NCBI GenBank assembly: GCA_963839535.1
Contig: CAWIVF010000008.1
Coordinates: forward strand, 1 to 64,000
Source: RHKX01 sp963839535
GTDB lineage: Bacteria; Actinomycetota; Thermoleophilia; Solirubrobacterales; 70-9
Length of the DNA: 64,000 nt
Reading direction: 5' to 3'
Shown one piece after another: positions 43,899 to 54,280 of the stretch (its first letter is position 1; every line of letters begins with the position of its first letter). A program made the position numbers and the translations under genes. A model generated the notes under the pieces. It was not told the origin of the DNA, searched no databases, and saw only the letters and a program-made list of their open reading frames with translations.

Positions 43899-44449
43899 TG
43901 CGGGGGGCCGCGTCGCGGTCCTGCGGCCGAGCGCGATCGCCAGAGCCCAGAGGAGGGTCAGGCCGAGGACCACCCAGAGGAAGATGCCCATGCCGGCCCG
44001 CCGCCGCTGTCGCTGCGGCGCAGGTCTGTCGGCGGCGGCGTCGCCTGCCGGCTCGAGATCCCGTGCGGCGCGCTCGTCGCGCGCGTGCGGCGAGCCCGTC
44101 GAGGGTCCGCTCGGCCTTGCTGCCGCCCGGCCGGTGCTCGCCGCGGCCGGAGGGCGTCGGACGTGGCGGCGCTCGGCGCGGGGCATCGGCCGGCGTGCTG
44201 CCGGAGGGGTCGTCGGCGCTCGAGGCCGGCGCCGCGGCGCCGGTTCGACTCGTCCTCGGCGCCGGGCGCCGCTCGTCGACGGCCTCGGGTCGGGATCGGC
44301 GGGCGTCGGCCGCCGCCGCCGGGGGCCGTCGGGGTGTACTGGTCCACGGCCGGGATCTGCGCCGGGGCGGCGGCCGGGAGGGCGAACGCGAGCAGCGCCG
44401 CGCACGCGAGCAGGGCGTGCGAGGTGAGATGTCGTCCTGTCCGCGTCAT
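43895..44449 (-). CDS. Secreted, membrane-anchored Pro/Arg-rich protein of unknown function (frame broken)
   Basis: About 184 residues from an ATG with GGGAG eight bases upstream. A signal peptide (LTSHALLACAALLAFALPAA ending APAQ) is followed by IPAVDQYTPTAPGGGGRRPP, a disordered Pro/Ser/Arg-rich middle, and a C-terminal span (GIFLWVVLGLTLLWALAIALG) with a short basic tail: the layout of a type I anchored surface protein. Similar short proteins with DQYxP and a C-terminal span occur in actinobacterial glycan loci as I recall them, but no function is known. First gene of the unit with the two glycosidases. Confidence 0.65.
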
Positions 44450-44573
44450 GAATAAGCTCCCGAGCCGCGAGTCGCTTTGTCGGTCCTCGCCTGGCCAGTC
44501 CCGCCGGCGGCTTCCGAAGCTTCGGGGAAATGTAACAGCGCCCCGCCCGGAAGTTGCGTCCCGCGCCCCGCGA

Positions 44574-46567
44574 ATGACTCAACCCAGCAGCACGCAACGA
44601 CCGAGCTACGAGCCGCCGCGCGGACCCGTCCGGCGCGCCCGGACGGGCCTCGAGGCGCGGCTCTCCGCATCGACCCCGGTGCGTCGCTGCCTGGCTGATC
44701 CCGCTCGCCCTGATCGTCTACCTCGGGATGAAGCGCGGCGGCTACGAGCAGCCCGTCTAAGCGAGATCGGCATCGCCGCCTGGTGGCTGGTCGGCTCGGC
44801 TGCCTCGCCGGCGCCCTCGCGGACGCGGGCGTCGCCGCGCCGGCTGGATCGCGCTCGGGCTGCTCGCCGCGTTCGCCGCCTGGACGGCGATCGGGGTGAT
44901 CTGGTCGGCGAGCTCGGGGCGCAGCATCATCGAGGTCGCGCGGGTGCTCGTCTACCTCGGCGTGTTCGCGGTTGCCCTGCTGGCCGGCGGCGGACGGGCC
45001 TGCGGCCGATCCTCGGCGGCGTCGCCGCCGGCTGGCCGTCATCGGCATCGTCGCGCTGCTCTCCCGGCTGCAGCCGAGCTGGTTCCCCGAGAACGAGCTG
45101 CCGAGGTCCTCGTCGGCGCCAGAGCCGGCTCGCCTACCCGGTCGGCTACTGGAACGCCCTCGCCGGCGCTGATCGCGATCGGGCTGCCGCTGCTGCTCTG
45201 GCCGGCGCCCCGCCCGCTCGCTGGCCCTGCGCGGCCTCGCGCCGCGGCGGCGTCCGGCGCTCGTGCTGACGAGCTACTACACGTACTCGCGCGGCGGGAG
45301 TCGATCGGCGCGCGCGTCGGCGTGCTCGTCCTCATCGTGCTCTCCGAGCGCCGCCTCGCCCTGGTCCCGCCGCTCGGCGTCGTGGTCTCGGCGGCGGCTG
45401 GCTGATCTGGCAGGCGACGCAGCGGCCATCGCTCGCCGACGGGCTGACGACCGACACCGCCGGCGCGCAGGGCGACGGATGCTGATCATCGTCGCCGGCG
45501 TCGGCCTGATCGCGGGCTGCTCGTCGCCGGCGTCGCGCTCGCCGAGCGCCGCGGGCCGCATCCCGGCGGCCCCGGCCGTGCCGCGCCGGCGCTCGGCCGC
45601 CCTCGCGACGGTCGCCGTCGTCGCTGGTCGCCGCCTTCATCGCGCTCGGCGGCCCCGGTCGCGTCGCCGACGGCTGGGAGGAGTTCAAGGAGCCGACCGG
45701 CTCCGCGACTCGTCGCGACTGAAGAGCGTCGGCGGCAACGGCCGCTGGCAGTACTGGTCGGCCGGCGCTCGACGCCGGCGCCGAGAGCCGCTGACCGGGA
45801 TCGGGCCCGGCACCTTCGTCTTCTACTGGGCGCAGAACCGCGAGATCGACAACGGGTTCGTCCGCGACGCCCACTCGCTCTTCGCCGAGAGCGTTCGGCG
45901 AGCTCGGGATCGTCGGCCTGGTGCTGATCGCCGGCTTCGTCCTCTTCGTGATCGTCGTCGGCGTCGGCCGGCGCTCGAGCGCCGGCGAGCGCCGCGGCGA
46001 GCTCGCGGCGGCGACCGCCGCAGGCCGCCTTCGCGGTCGCCGCCGGCGGTCGACTGGCTCTGGGAGCTCGCGGTCGTCCCGATCGCCTTCCTGTTCGTCG
46101 CCGCCGTCGATCGTCGGGCCGGCGGCGGCAGCCGGCGAGCGCCGTCGGCGCGCGGCCGCCGGCGGCTCGGCGGCGCCCGGAGCCGTCGTCGTCGCGCTCG
46201 CGCGATCTCGGTGCATCGCGGTCCCGATGGAGAGCGACCGGCTCGTCGCCGACAGCCAGGAGGACTTCCGCGCCGGCGACCTCGACGGCCGCGCTCGAGG
46301 AGGCCGAGACGGCGCGGCGACCTCCAGCCGTACGCGGCGACGCCGCTGATGCAGCAGGCCCTCGTCCACGAGCGCATGGGCCGGCTCGAAGAAGGCGGCC
46401 GCCGCGGCCCGCGAGGCGACCGAGAGCCGAGTCGACGAACTGGGAGACCTGGTACGTGCTCAGCCGGATCCAGGCGCAGCGGGAGGGCGGGCGGCCGGCG
46501 CTGCGGGCGCTGCAGCGAGCCCGCGAGCTCGACCCGTTCAACCCGGCGCTCTGCCCGACGGACAGTA
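44574..46567 (+). CDS. O-antigen ligase-like membrane protein with C-terminal TPR-like domain (frame broken)
   Basis: About 664 residues over many frames, the same size as the intact paralogue at 17860, which guides the reading. Landmarks: IGIAAWWLVGSA, AFAAWTAIGVIWSASSGRSI, RLAYPVGYWNALA, LTSYYTYSRGGS, SVGGNGRWQYWSAGA, GIGPGTFVFYWAQNREIDNG, FVRDAHSLFAES and a C-terminal helical part (LMQQALVHERMGRLEE, RALQRARELDPFNPAL). The final stop is placed at about 46567 and is uncertain. It should act on lipid-linked glycan outside the membrane. Divergent from the anchored secreted protein, 120 bases apart. Confidence 0.75.
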
Positions 46568-46569
46568 GC

Positions 46570-48742
46570 CGGAGCCGCGGCCGGCTCGACCACCGTCTCG
46601 GGCACGCCGCTGCTCAGCGAGCGCGCCGCCGCGAGCGTCGCCAGCGTCGAGAGTAGAAGCCCTCGACCGGCGGCGCCTCGCCGGCCGGCGACGACCGCGG
46701 CGAGCAGCTCGTACTGCGCGCTCCAGCCCTTGTCGGCGGCTGCCGCCGAGCGCGTCCGCGAGCCGCGCCAGATCTCGCCGGAGCGGAAGTCGTCGAGCAC
46801 GCCGTAGACGCCCGGGGAGCTGGTCTCGAAGCGCTCCTTGCCCGGGCCCGTCGGGGCGTCGGCCGCGTAGTTGAGGGTGCCCGCGCTGCCGTCGGCGAAG
46901 TCGATCTGGAGCGTGAAGTTGTCGGTCGCGACGGAGCGGCAGGCCGGGTCGGAGCGGAAGCCGCGGGCGGTGACGCGGAGCGGATCGCCCGGGCCTGGTC
47001 GCAGAGGAAGTCGACGAAGTGGCAGCCCTCGCCGAGCAGGCGGCCGCCGCCGCGGGCGGGTCGTTGGTCCAGTGGTCGGGCGGGAGCCGGCCCGGCGTTG
47101 ACCCGGTAGGCCATCAGCCGCGGGCCCGGGCAGCTTGCGCAGCTCGGCGGCGATCGGCGCGTAGCGGCGGTTGAAGCCGACGACGAGCGGCGCGCCGGTC
47201 GCCGCCTGCGCGTCGCGGACCGCGGCCAGGCCCTCGCGTCGAGCGCCAGCGGCTTCTCGACGTAGACCGCGATCCCGGCGCGCGAGCGCCGCGCGGCGAG
47301 CGCCGCGTGGGAGTCGTGGCGGGTGGCGATCGCGACCAGGTCGAGGTCGCCGCGCGCGATCAGCTCCGCCGGGTCCGAGTGCGGCCGGCCGAAGCCGAAG
47401 CGCCGCCGCAGGTCCTCGGCCGAGAGGCCGCCGGCCGAGGCGACCGCGCCCGGCTTCAAACCCGCCGCCGACCAGCCCGGGGATGATCGTCGCGGTGGCG
47501 AACCTGCCGGCCCCGATCAGCCCGAAGCGCGGCTGCGGAGCCGCTGCGCCGCGCGGCGCGCTCCAGCGGCGGCCGGCGGCGGCGGCCTCGGCCGGTCGTC
47601 GCGCCGCTCGGCGACGCCGCCGGGTCGCTCGTAGTCGAGCACGATCCCGATCGGCCGGCCCTCTCGGGCCGTCGCCGGTGAGCAGCTCGAAGGCGTGCTC
47701 GGCGCTCGGCGAATCGAAGCGGTGGGTGACGAGCGGGCCGGGGTCGACTAGCCCGCGCGCGACCAGGTCGAGGAAGGACTCCATGTTGCGCTGCTCGGTC
47801 CAGCGCACGTAGCCGACCGGGTAGTCGCGGCCGTGCAGCTCGTAGGCGGGGTCGTAGCGGCCCGGGCCGTAGGAGCGCGAGAGCCGCAGGTCGAGCTCCT
47901 TGTCGTAGAACGGGGCCGCGCGGCAGGTCCATGCCGACGTCGCCGACGACGACGACCGGGGCGCGGTCGCGCGCGAGCGTCGCGGCGAGCTGGACCGGAT
48001 CGTCGGAGCCGGGCGCCGAGGCGCAGATCAGGACCGCGTCGGCGCTGCCCGCCCAGGCGCTGGTCTCGCCGAGCTCGCTCGCGCAGCGCCGTCTCGGCGC
48101 CCGCGCCGCGCGGCGAGCTCGAGCAGCTCCGGGTCGAGGTCGACGCCGAGCACGCGGCAGCCGGCGGCGAGCGCGATCCGGGCCGCGAGCTGGCCGACCA
48201 GGCCGAGGCCGATCACGGCGACGCGCGAGCCGACCGCGACCTCGGCGCGGCGGAAGCCGTGCATCGCGATCGCGCCGAGCGTCGCGAAGCGGCGTCCTCG
48301 AAGCGAGACGCCGTCGGGGATCGGCGCGCAGAGCAGGCCCGGGACGACGTCGAGCTCGGCGTGGTTGGCGGCGCCGCCGCCGGCGATCGCGACCCGGTCG
48401 CCGGGCGCGATCCGCGCTGACCTCGCGCCGGCCTCGACCGCGATGCCGGCGGCGCTGTAGCCGAGCGGGCCGAGCTCGTCGAGGCGCTGGCGGACGAGCT
48501 CGATCGTCGAGCGCACGCCCTCGGTCCGGGCGCGGTCGAGCACCTGCGCGACCTGGTCGGGCCGCGCGCGGGCCTTCGCGAGCAGGCTCTTGCGGGCGAC
48601 CTCGAGCGTCGCGCGCTCGGTGCCCGAGCAGACGAGCGAGGCCTCGACCCGGACGGCGACCGCGCCCGGGGCCGGGCGCGGGGTCGGGGACCTCGACCAG
48701 CTCGAGGCTGCCGTCGCGCAGCCTGCGCGCGACCTGCCTCAT
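46570..48742 (-). CDS. Bi-domain oxidoreductase: zinc-type dehydrogenase fused to Gfo/Idh/MocA (frame broken)
   Basis: About 720 residues from the ATG reading MRQVARRLRDGSLELVEVPD. The first ~360 residues are a medium-chain dehydrogenase: LVCSGTERATLEVARKSLLA, LGPLGYSAAGIAVEAGA, GDRVAIAGGGAANHAELDVV and the Rossmann loop AVIGLGLVGQLAARIALAAG. The second half starts with FGLIGAGRFATATIIPGLVG and continues DLVAIATRHDSHAALA, VYVEKPLALDA, PLVVGFNRRYAP and TLQIDFADGSAGTLNYAADA, a Gfo/Idh/MocA enzyme. This pairing is a recognised family that co-occurs with heparinase-like genes in polysaccharide loci. Likely oxidises or epimerises a sugar nucleotide or glycan. The C-terminal end is approximate. Confidence 0.8.
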
Positions 48743-48776
48743 CGGCGACCCACTCGGCAGCCCGGTCGAGGCGCGC

Positions 48777-49913
48777 TCACGGAGGCAGGCGCCTCAGCCG
48801 ACCGCTGCGCAGCGCCGCGACTCTCGCTCGCGAGCCCGGGGAACATCGGCAGCGAGAGCTCCTCGCGCGGCCCAGCGCTCGGCGTCGCGGGAACGTCGCC
48901 GGCCGCGAGTCGGCGAACGGCGGCTGCTCGTGGACCGCGGGCGTGTAGTGGATGCCGGTGCCGACGCCGGCGTCGCCGAGCTCGGCGCGGACGCGGTCGC
49001 GGTCGGGGACGCGCACCGGGTAGAGGTGGAAGACGCGCTCGCGCGCCGTCGCGCTCGGGCAGGATCGGGACGCCGCCGTCGGCGAGGGGCTCGCGGTAGA
49101 CGGCGGCGGCCTCGCGGCGGGACTCGTTCCAGGCGTCGAGGCGGGGGAGCTTGACGCGCAGGACCGCCGCCTGGATCGTGTCGAGGCGCTCGTTCAGCCC
49201 GGCGACGACGTGCTCGCCCTTGGCGCGCTGGCCGAGGTTGCGCCAGCGCCGGGCGAGGTCGGCGACGCTCGGCGTCGTCGGTGGTGACGCGCCGCCGTCG
49301 CCGAGGGCGCCGAGGTTCTTCGAGGGGTAGAAGCTGAAGCGCGGCGGCGTCGCCGATCGAGCCCGCCCGGCGGCCGCCGAACGAGGCGCCGTGGGCCTGG
49401 GCCGCGTCCTCGATCAGCGCGATCCCGCGCGGCGTCGGCGAGCGCGCGCAGCGGCGTCCGGGTCGCAGACCTGCCCGTAGAGGTGGACGGCGAGGATCGC
49501 CGCCGTCGCGGTCGCCGATCGCCGCGCTCGGCGGCGTCGAGGTCGATCAGGCCGGTCGCCTCGTCGACGTCGCAGAAGACCGGCTCGGCGCCGGCGTGCA
49601 TCGGCGCCGAGCGCCGAGGCGATGTAGGTGTGGGCGGGGACGATCACCTCGGTCGCCGGGCTCGATCCCGAGCGCGGCGACGGCGATCGCGAGGGCGGCG
49701 GTGCCGGAGCCGACGCCGACCGCGTGCTCGGCGCCGACAGTAGGCGGCGAAGTCGCCCTCGAAGCGCTCGACCGCCTCGCCGAGGATGAAGTCGCCGCGC
49801 TCGAGCCGTCGCGGCGATCGCCGCCTCGATCTCGTCCGCGATGCGGCCGTGCATCGGCTCCAGGTCGACGAAGGGGACGCGACGCGGATGCCGTCGGTGG
49901 TGTCTGCGCTCAT
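48777..49913 (-). CDS. DegT/DnrJ/EryC1-family sugar-nucleotide aminotransferase (frame broken)
   Basis: About 378 residues, the family's usual size. The ATG (MSADTTDGIRV) overlaps the upstream stop (ATGA). Landmarks: EPMHGRIADEIEAAIA, GDFILGEAVERFEGDFAAYC, AVGVGSGTAALAIA, TEVIVPAHTYIASAL, AILAVHLYGQVCDPDA, LNERLDTIQAAVLRVKLPRL and VGTGIHYTPAVHEQPPFADS. The PLP-lysine region (SFYPSKNLGA-type) survives as PSKNLGALGD around 49300. Such enzymes aminate 3- or 4-keto sugars; with the WbpD-like acetyltransferase and the Gfo/Idh gene nearby, a 3-amino-uronic acid is plausible. Confidence 0.82.
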
Positions 49914-50979
49914 CGAGGACCTCCCTGGCTGCGGGCTCGCGCGCCTCGATGGACGCGCTCGACGAAGACGTCGCGGATCGCCGCGCCCGCCGCGCGCCAG
50001 GCGGGCGAGGTCCGCGCCCGCGCCGCTGCGCGGGGCCGATCGCGGCGAGCTGGCCGGGATCCGCTGAGCGCGCTGCAGCCTACCTTCGCGACTCGAGCCA
50101 CTCGTCGACCGCGGGCGGCGGCCGGCGAAGACGGTCCAGGTCGGACCCGAGCAGCGCCGCCTCGCGGGTCATCGTCCCCCCCGCGCCGACGAACGCGTCG
50201 GCGGCGAGGAGCAGCGAGCGGGAGTCGACGGCGCGCTCGGGGACGACGAGCCGCTGGAGCGCCGAGCGCGCGAAGCGCCTCGCGCTGCCAGCCGTGGCGG
50301 GCGAGGACGACGGTGCGACGTCGCTCGCGGGCCGCGAGCGCTCGCAGGCAGTCGTCGAAGATCGGGTTCTCGTCCGGGTGGTAGGCGGCGCCGGCCGGGG
50401 CCGAGCGGGCGACGACGACCGCGCCGCCCGGCGGGCGCTCGACCCCGAGCCGCGGCGAGGATCGCCCTCGTCGGGCTCGAAGTCGGCGAGGTAGAGCTCC
50501 TCCTTCAGCCCGCGGTAGCGGACCACCTTCGCCGGGGACGCGCCCTGCCGGCGGACGGCGGCCTCGCGGCACGGCCTCGGGCAGGAGGATCCGCTGCGCG
50601 GCCGGAAGGCGACGTGGTTGGCGGGCTGGTGCTCGAAGTCCATCGCGGTCACCGCCGGCATGCCGCAGCGACGCGGGCGGCGAGCGAGCTGCGCGTAGGA
50701 GTTGTGCGAGAGGGCGACGTCGGCCGGCGCCGCGCCGCGCCCAGCGCCGCAGGCGCCACGACGCGGCCGCCGATCGCCGAGCCTTGCGCCAGCCGGCCCG
50801 GCGGGCTCTGGCTCGCCGATCAGGCTGGCGCCGGGCCAGCGCTCGCGGGTCAGCTCGGCGTCTGGGCGTGGTCGCGGGCGGTGATCGCCACCTCGCCGCC
50901 GCGCTCGCTCGAGCCGGCGGCGATCGGCGCGAACAGGAGCGGGTGCGGGCGAGTTGGCGAGGTCGATCCAGACCTTCAT
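49910..50979 (-). CDS. DUF354-family GT-B-like protein (frame broken)
   Basis: About 356 residues. The start MKVWIDLANSP and the segments DVALSHNSYAQLA, GMPAVTAMDFEHQPANH, SPAKVVRYRGLKEELYLADF and VGAGGTMTREAALLG are typical of DUF354, a family related in fold to UDP-GlcNAc 2-epimerases and GT-B glycosyltransferases. The GGTMTREAALLG loop corresponds to the nucleotide-diphosphate-binding part of that fold. Start overlaps the upstream gene (ATGA) and its stop overlaps DegT, so these genes form one translationally coupled unit. Whether it is an epimerase or a transferase is open. Confidence 0.75.
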
Positions 50980-52182
50980 CGCTGCTCCCTCCTCGCCGCG
51001 GCCGCGCTCGGCCGCGTCGAGGCGACGAGCGCGTCGAGCATCGGCGCCTGCGACCCAGCGCACGTGCGGCGGCGCGGTTGACCAGGAGGCGGTGCCGCTG
51101 GAAGACGAACGCGCCGTCGCGCCGTCGCATCCGCGCGACGCCGAAGTCGAGCACGCGCGCGAGCGTCGGCGAGCAGCTCCGGGTCGAGCTCGGAGCCGAG
51201 CGCGAAGGTCGTCGATCGACTGGGCGACGCACTGGCCGTCGATCGGGTGGAGCGCGGTCGTCGTGAAGCGCGGCGCGCCGTCGGGGTCGAAGAGGCGCTC
51301 GCGGAAGAAGCGCAGCCCGCGCCGCCAGGCCGCGAGCGCCTCGGCTCGTCGCCGAGCGCCCGGCGCGCAGCGCAGCAGCGCGTCGAGGACGTAGCCGGTG
51401 TGGAAGTTGTCGACCCAGCCGCCGCGCTCGCCCTCGGCGTAGGGCCAGGAGCCGTCCGGGCGCTGGTGGGCGAGCGCGTAGCGCGACGCGCGGCGCGCGG
51501 CGGCGTCGGCGAAGTCGTCGCGGCCGGTGAGCGCGCGCGAGGCTCGGCCAGCAGCGCAGGCGGCGAGCATGCTCGCGTTGTGGATCGGCGTGCGGTCGCC
51601 CGGGAAGTAGCCGAAGAAGGCGCCGCCCCCGCCCGGGTCGGGCGTGCGGCGCGATCCGGCGCAGGAAGAACTCGCCGACGCCCTCGGCGAGCGCCAGCGC
51701 CGCGCTCGTCGCCGCGGCGCTCGTGGGCGTCGAGCAGCGCGAGGCCGGCGAAGGCGGTCGCGATCGTGTTCGGGGTCTGCGCGGAGTAGAAGAAGAACCG
51801 CGTCTCGACGTCGAAGTGGTAGCTCCAGCAGGGCTCCTCGTAGCCGGGCAGCGCAGCTCCTCGAGGCGGCCGATGGCCCACTCCGCCCGCGCGGCGGCCG
51901 CCTCGATGCCGAGCCCGGCGTCCATCCGCGCGTAGGCGCCGAGCACGTGGGCGATCGCGTCGGCGTTGTCGACGCGGGTCGATCGCCGAGCGGCGCCGCA
52001 GGTCGACGCGGCGAGCGCTTCGCGAGCTGGATCAGCACGCGGCGGCCGAGCGGCGTGCGGCCGAGCGGCCGGGCGCGGGCGCGTTCAGCGCCTCGTAGGG
52101 ATCGCGGCCGCGCCAGTCGCGCGCGCCGCCCCAGCGCCTCGAGCTCGCGGGCGGCGCGGTCGACGGCCGGGCCGCGCGGCAC
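50976..52182 (-). CDS. Alpha/alpha-toroid polysaccharide-locus protein, VpsJ-like (frame broken)
   Basis: About 400 residues; GTG 52182 is the most likely start, but an earlier one is possible. Readable pieces: DPYEALNAP, VLIQLAKRSP, IAHVLGAYARMDAGLGIEAA, YEEPCWSYHFDVETRFFFYS, TPNTIATAFAGLALLDAHE, GAFFGYFPGDRTPIHNASML, QRPDGSWPYAEG and VDNFHTGYVLDALLR, RFTTTALHPIDGQC. The repeated W/Y-rich helices and RPDGSWPY resemble toroid-fold proteins found in exopolysaccharide operons, sometimes named VpsJ. No catalytic acid can be fixed. It is the first gene of the coupled minus-strand unit through DUF354, DegT and the bi-domain oxidoreductase. Confidence 0.65.
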
Positions 52183-52216
52183 GGGGACGCGGCTGTGGCA
52201 GCGTTCGCGCCTGACC

Positions 52217-52711
52217 GTGAACGCCGAGCAGCCCGCCAACGACGCCCCCCACCGGCTGATCCGCGACTGCCGGTTCGGCGAGGGCGTCGTCGTCCACGCG
52301 CTTCACCAACCTCTACGGCTGCGAGATCGGGGACGGGACGCCGCGTCGGCACCTTCGTCGAGATCCAGGCCGGGGCGGTCGTCGGGCCGCATTGCAAGAT
52401 CCAGAGTCACACCTTCATCTGCGAGGGCGTGACGATCGGCGACGGCGTCTTCGTCGGCCACGGGGTGATGTTCGTCAACGACAAGCGCCCGCGCGCGCGA
52501 CGAACCCGGCGGCGAGCTCGCGGGCCCGGGGACTGGGAGCTGCTCGCCGGTCGAGGTCGGCGACGGACGCGACGATCGGCTCCGGGGCGCTCGTCCTCGG
52601 CGGGGTGACGATCGGCGCGGGCGCGATGGTCGGCGCCGGCGCCGTGGTCAGCGGCGACGTCGCCGCCGGGCGCGACGGTGGCCGGGGTCCCGGCGCGGCG
52701 CGGCGCCGTGA
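52217..52711 (+). CDS. Left-handed beta-helix sugar N-acetyltransferase, WbpD/WlbB-like (frame broken)
   Basis: About 164 residues from GTG (reading MNAEQPANDAPHRLIRDCRF). Hexapeptide repeats are clear: CEIGDGTRVGTFVEIQAGAV, VGPHCKIQSHTFICEGVTIG, DGVFVGHGVMFVNDKRPRA, IGSGALVLGGVTIGAGAMVG and GAGAVVSGDVAAG, ending AGVPAR. The insert VMFVNDKRPRATNP between coils is characteristic of acetyltransferases that make diacetamido-uronic acids, such as WbpD and WlbB, whose active-site Asn/His lie at this loop. It is divergent from the toroid gene and convergent with the sugar transferase. The 3' end is approximate. Confidence 0.82.
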
Positions 52712-52721
52712 CGCTCGGCGC

Positions 52722-54280
52722 TCAGTTGGCGCCGCGGCGGCCGAAGACGGCCGGCAGGGTCCTGCAGCAGGAGCGGACGTCGAGCCAGAGCGACCAGTTC
52801 GTCACGTAGATGTAGTCGAGCTTGACCATCTCGTCGAAGGGGATGCGCGGTCCGGCCGAGCACCTGCCAGAGGCCGGTGATGCCCGGGCGTCAGGTCGAG
52901 GCGGCCGCGGGCCCAGCCGTCGACCGCTGCGTCCTCGTGCCTCGGGCAGCGGCCGCGGGCCGACGAGGCTCATCTCGCCGCGCAGCACGTTGAAGAGCTG
53001 CGGCAGCTCGTCGAGGCTGGTGCGGCGCAGGAAGCCGGCCGACGCGGGTGATGCGCGGGTCGTGCTCGAGGTGAGCCAGTTGGGGTCGCGGCTCTGCTGC
53101 ATCAGCTCGTCGCGCCGCGCCTCGGCGTCGACGACCATCGTCCGGAACTTGAAGAGCTCGAAGGCCTGCCCGCCGCGGCCGACGCGCGCGCTGGCGGAAG
53201 AGCACGGGGCCGCGGCGAGTCGAGCTTGATCGCGATGGCGATCAGCGAGCATCAGCGGCGCGGCGAGCGAGCAGGATCGCCGCCGCGACGACGAGGTCGA
53301 AGACGCGCTTGATCGCGCGGCGAGGTGCGGCCGAGCACCGGCGGGTTGACGCCGAGCACGGTGACGCCCTGGACCTCGTCGATCTCGACCGAGGGGCCGA
53401 GCGACTCGACCGCGTCGGGCAGGATCGCGACCTTGAGCGAGAGCGCGGCGGCAGGCGTCGATCATGCTCGAGCACCTGCTCGGCGCTGAAGTCGTCGCGG
53501 GCAGATGAGGACCCGCTCGGGCCGCAGCTCGTGGCGACGGCGCTCGAGCTCGCTCGGCGCCGCCGAGCGGCCGGCGACGCCGCGAGCGCTCGGCCGCGAT
53601 CGCCGGCGCCGCGACGTCGGGCCGTCGAGCACGCCGATCGGGGTCAGCCCGTACTCGGGGTGCTGCGTCGATCTTGCGCGAGCGAGCGGCTGCATGCTGG
53701 CGCCGGTGCCGGCGATGAGCACGCGTCTCGGGGCCGAGCAGCGCGGACGGCGCGCGGCGGGCGACCGAGCGCAGCGCAGCGAGGATCAGCGATCAGCGCG
53801 GCGACGCCGAAGACGACGCGCCTCGAGCGAGGGTGCATCTGCTCGGACCGGGAGGACCTTGGAGCAGACCCAGAAGCCGAGCGCGCCGACGAGCAGCGCG
53901 TGGAAGAGCCAGGGCAGGTCGTCGAGGCCGGTGTGGCTGATCCGCTTGATGTCGCGGTCGTAGAGGCCGTAGAGCTTGAAGAGCAGCGACCCAGACCGGG
54001 AGCGTCGGCAGCCGTCCAGAGCGAGCAGCGATCCAGGCGTCGTCCGCGCTGGTCGGCGCGAGCAGCAGCGCGAGCGCGACGGCGACGAGTGATCGCGAGC
54101 GCGTCGGCGCCGGCCAGCAGGCGGCGGGTGAGCTGGTCGCGCCGGCCGCGGCGGCGTCGAGACGACGCGGCTCGCCGCGCGGACTCGCGGCGGCGGCGCG
54201 ATCGCCGCGCCGGCGCGGGCGGCGCTCGGCCGCGCTGTCCGAGCGCCGGGCGAGATCGGGTGCTCGGTCCGGCGCTCAGT
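52722..54280 (-). CDS. Second undecaprenyl-phosphate sugar phosphotransferase (frame broken)
   Basis: About 510-520 residues. N-terminal spans are partly readable (LLFKLYGLYDRDIKRIS, WLFHALLVGALGFWVCSKVL), then a Rossmann-like part (RVLIAGTGASMQPLARA-type, YGLTPIGVLD). The catalytic domain has FELFKFRTMVVDAEARRDEL, FLRRTSLDELPQLFNVLRGE, MSLVGPRPLPE and KLDYIYVTNWSLWLDVRSC. The LYGLYDRD signature after the membrane part also occurs in the enzyme at 22474. It probably loads the first sugar of the locus's repeat unit. Start is not fixed; the gene appears to overlap or abut the end of the Gfo/Idh gene. Confidence 0.83.
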
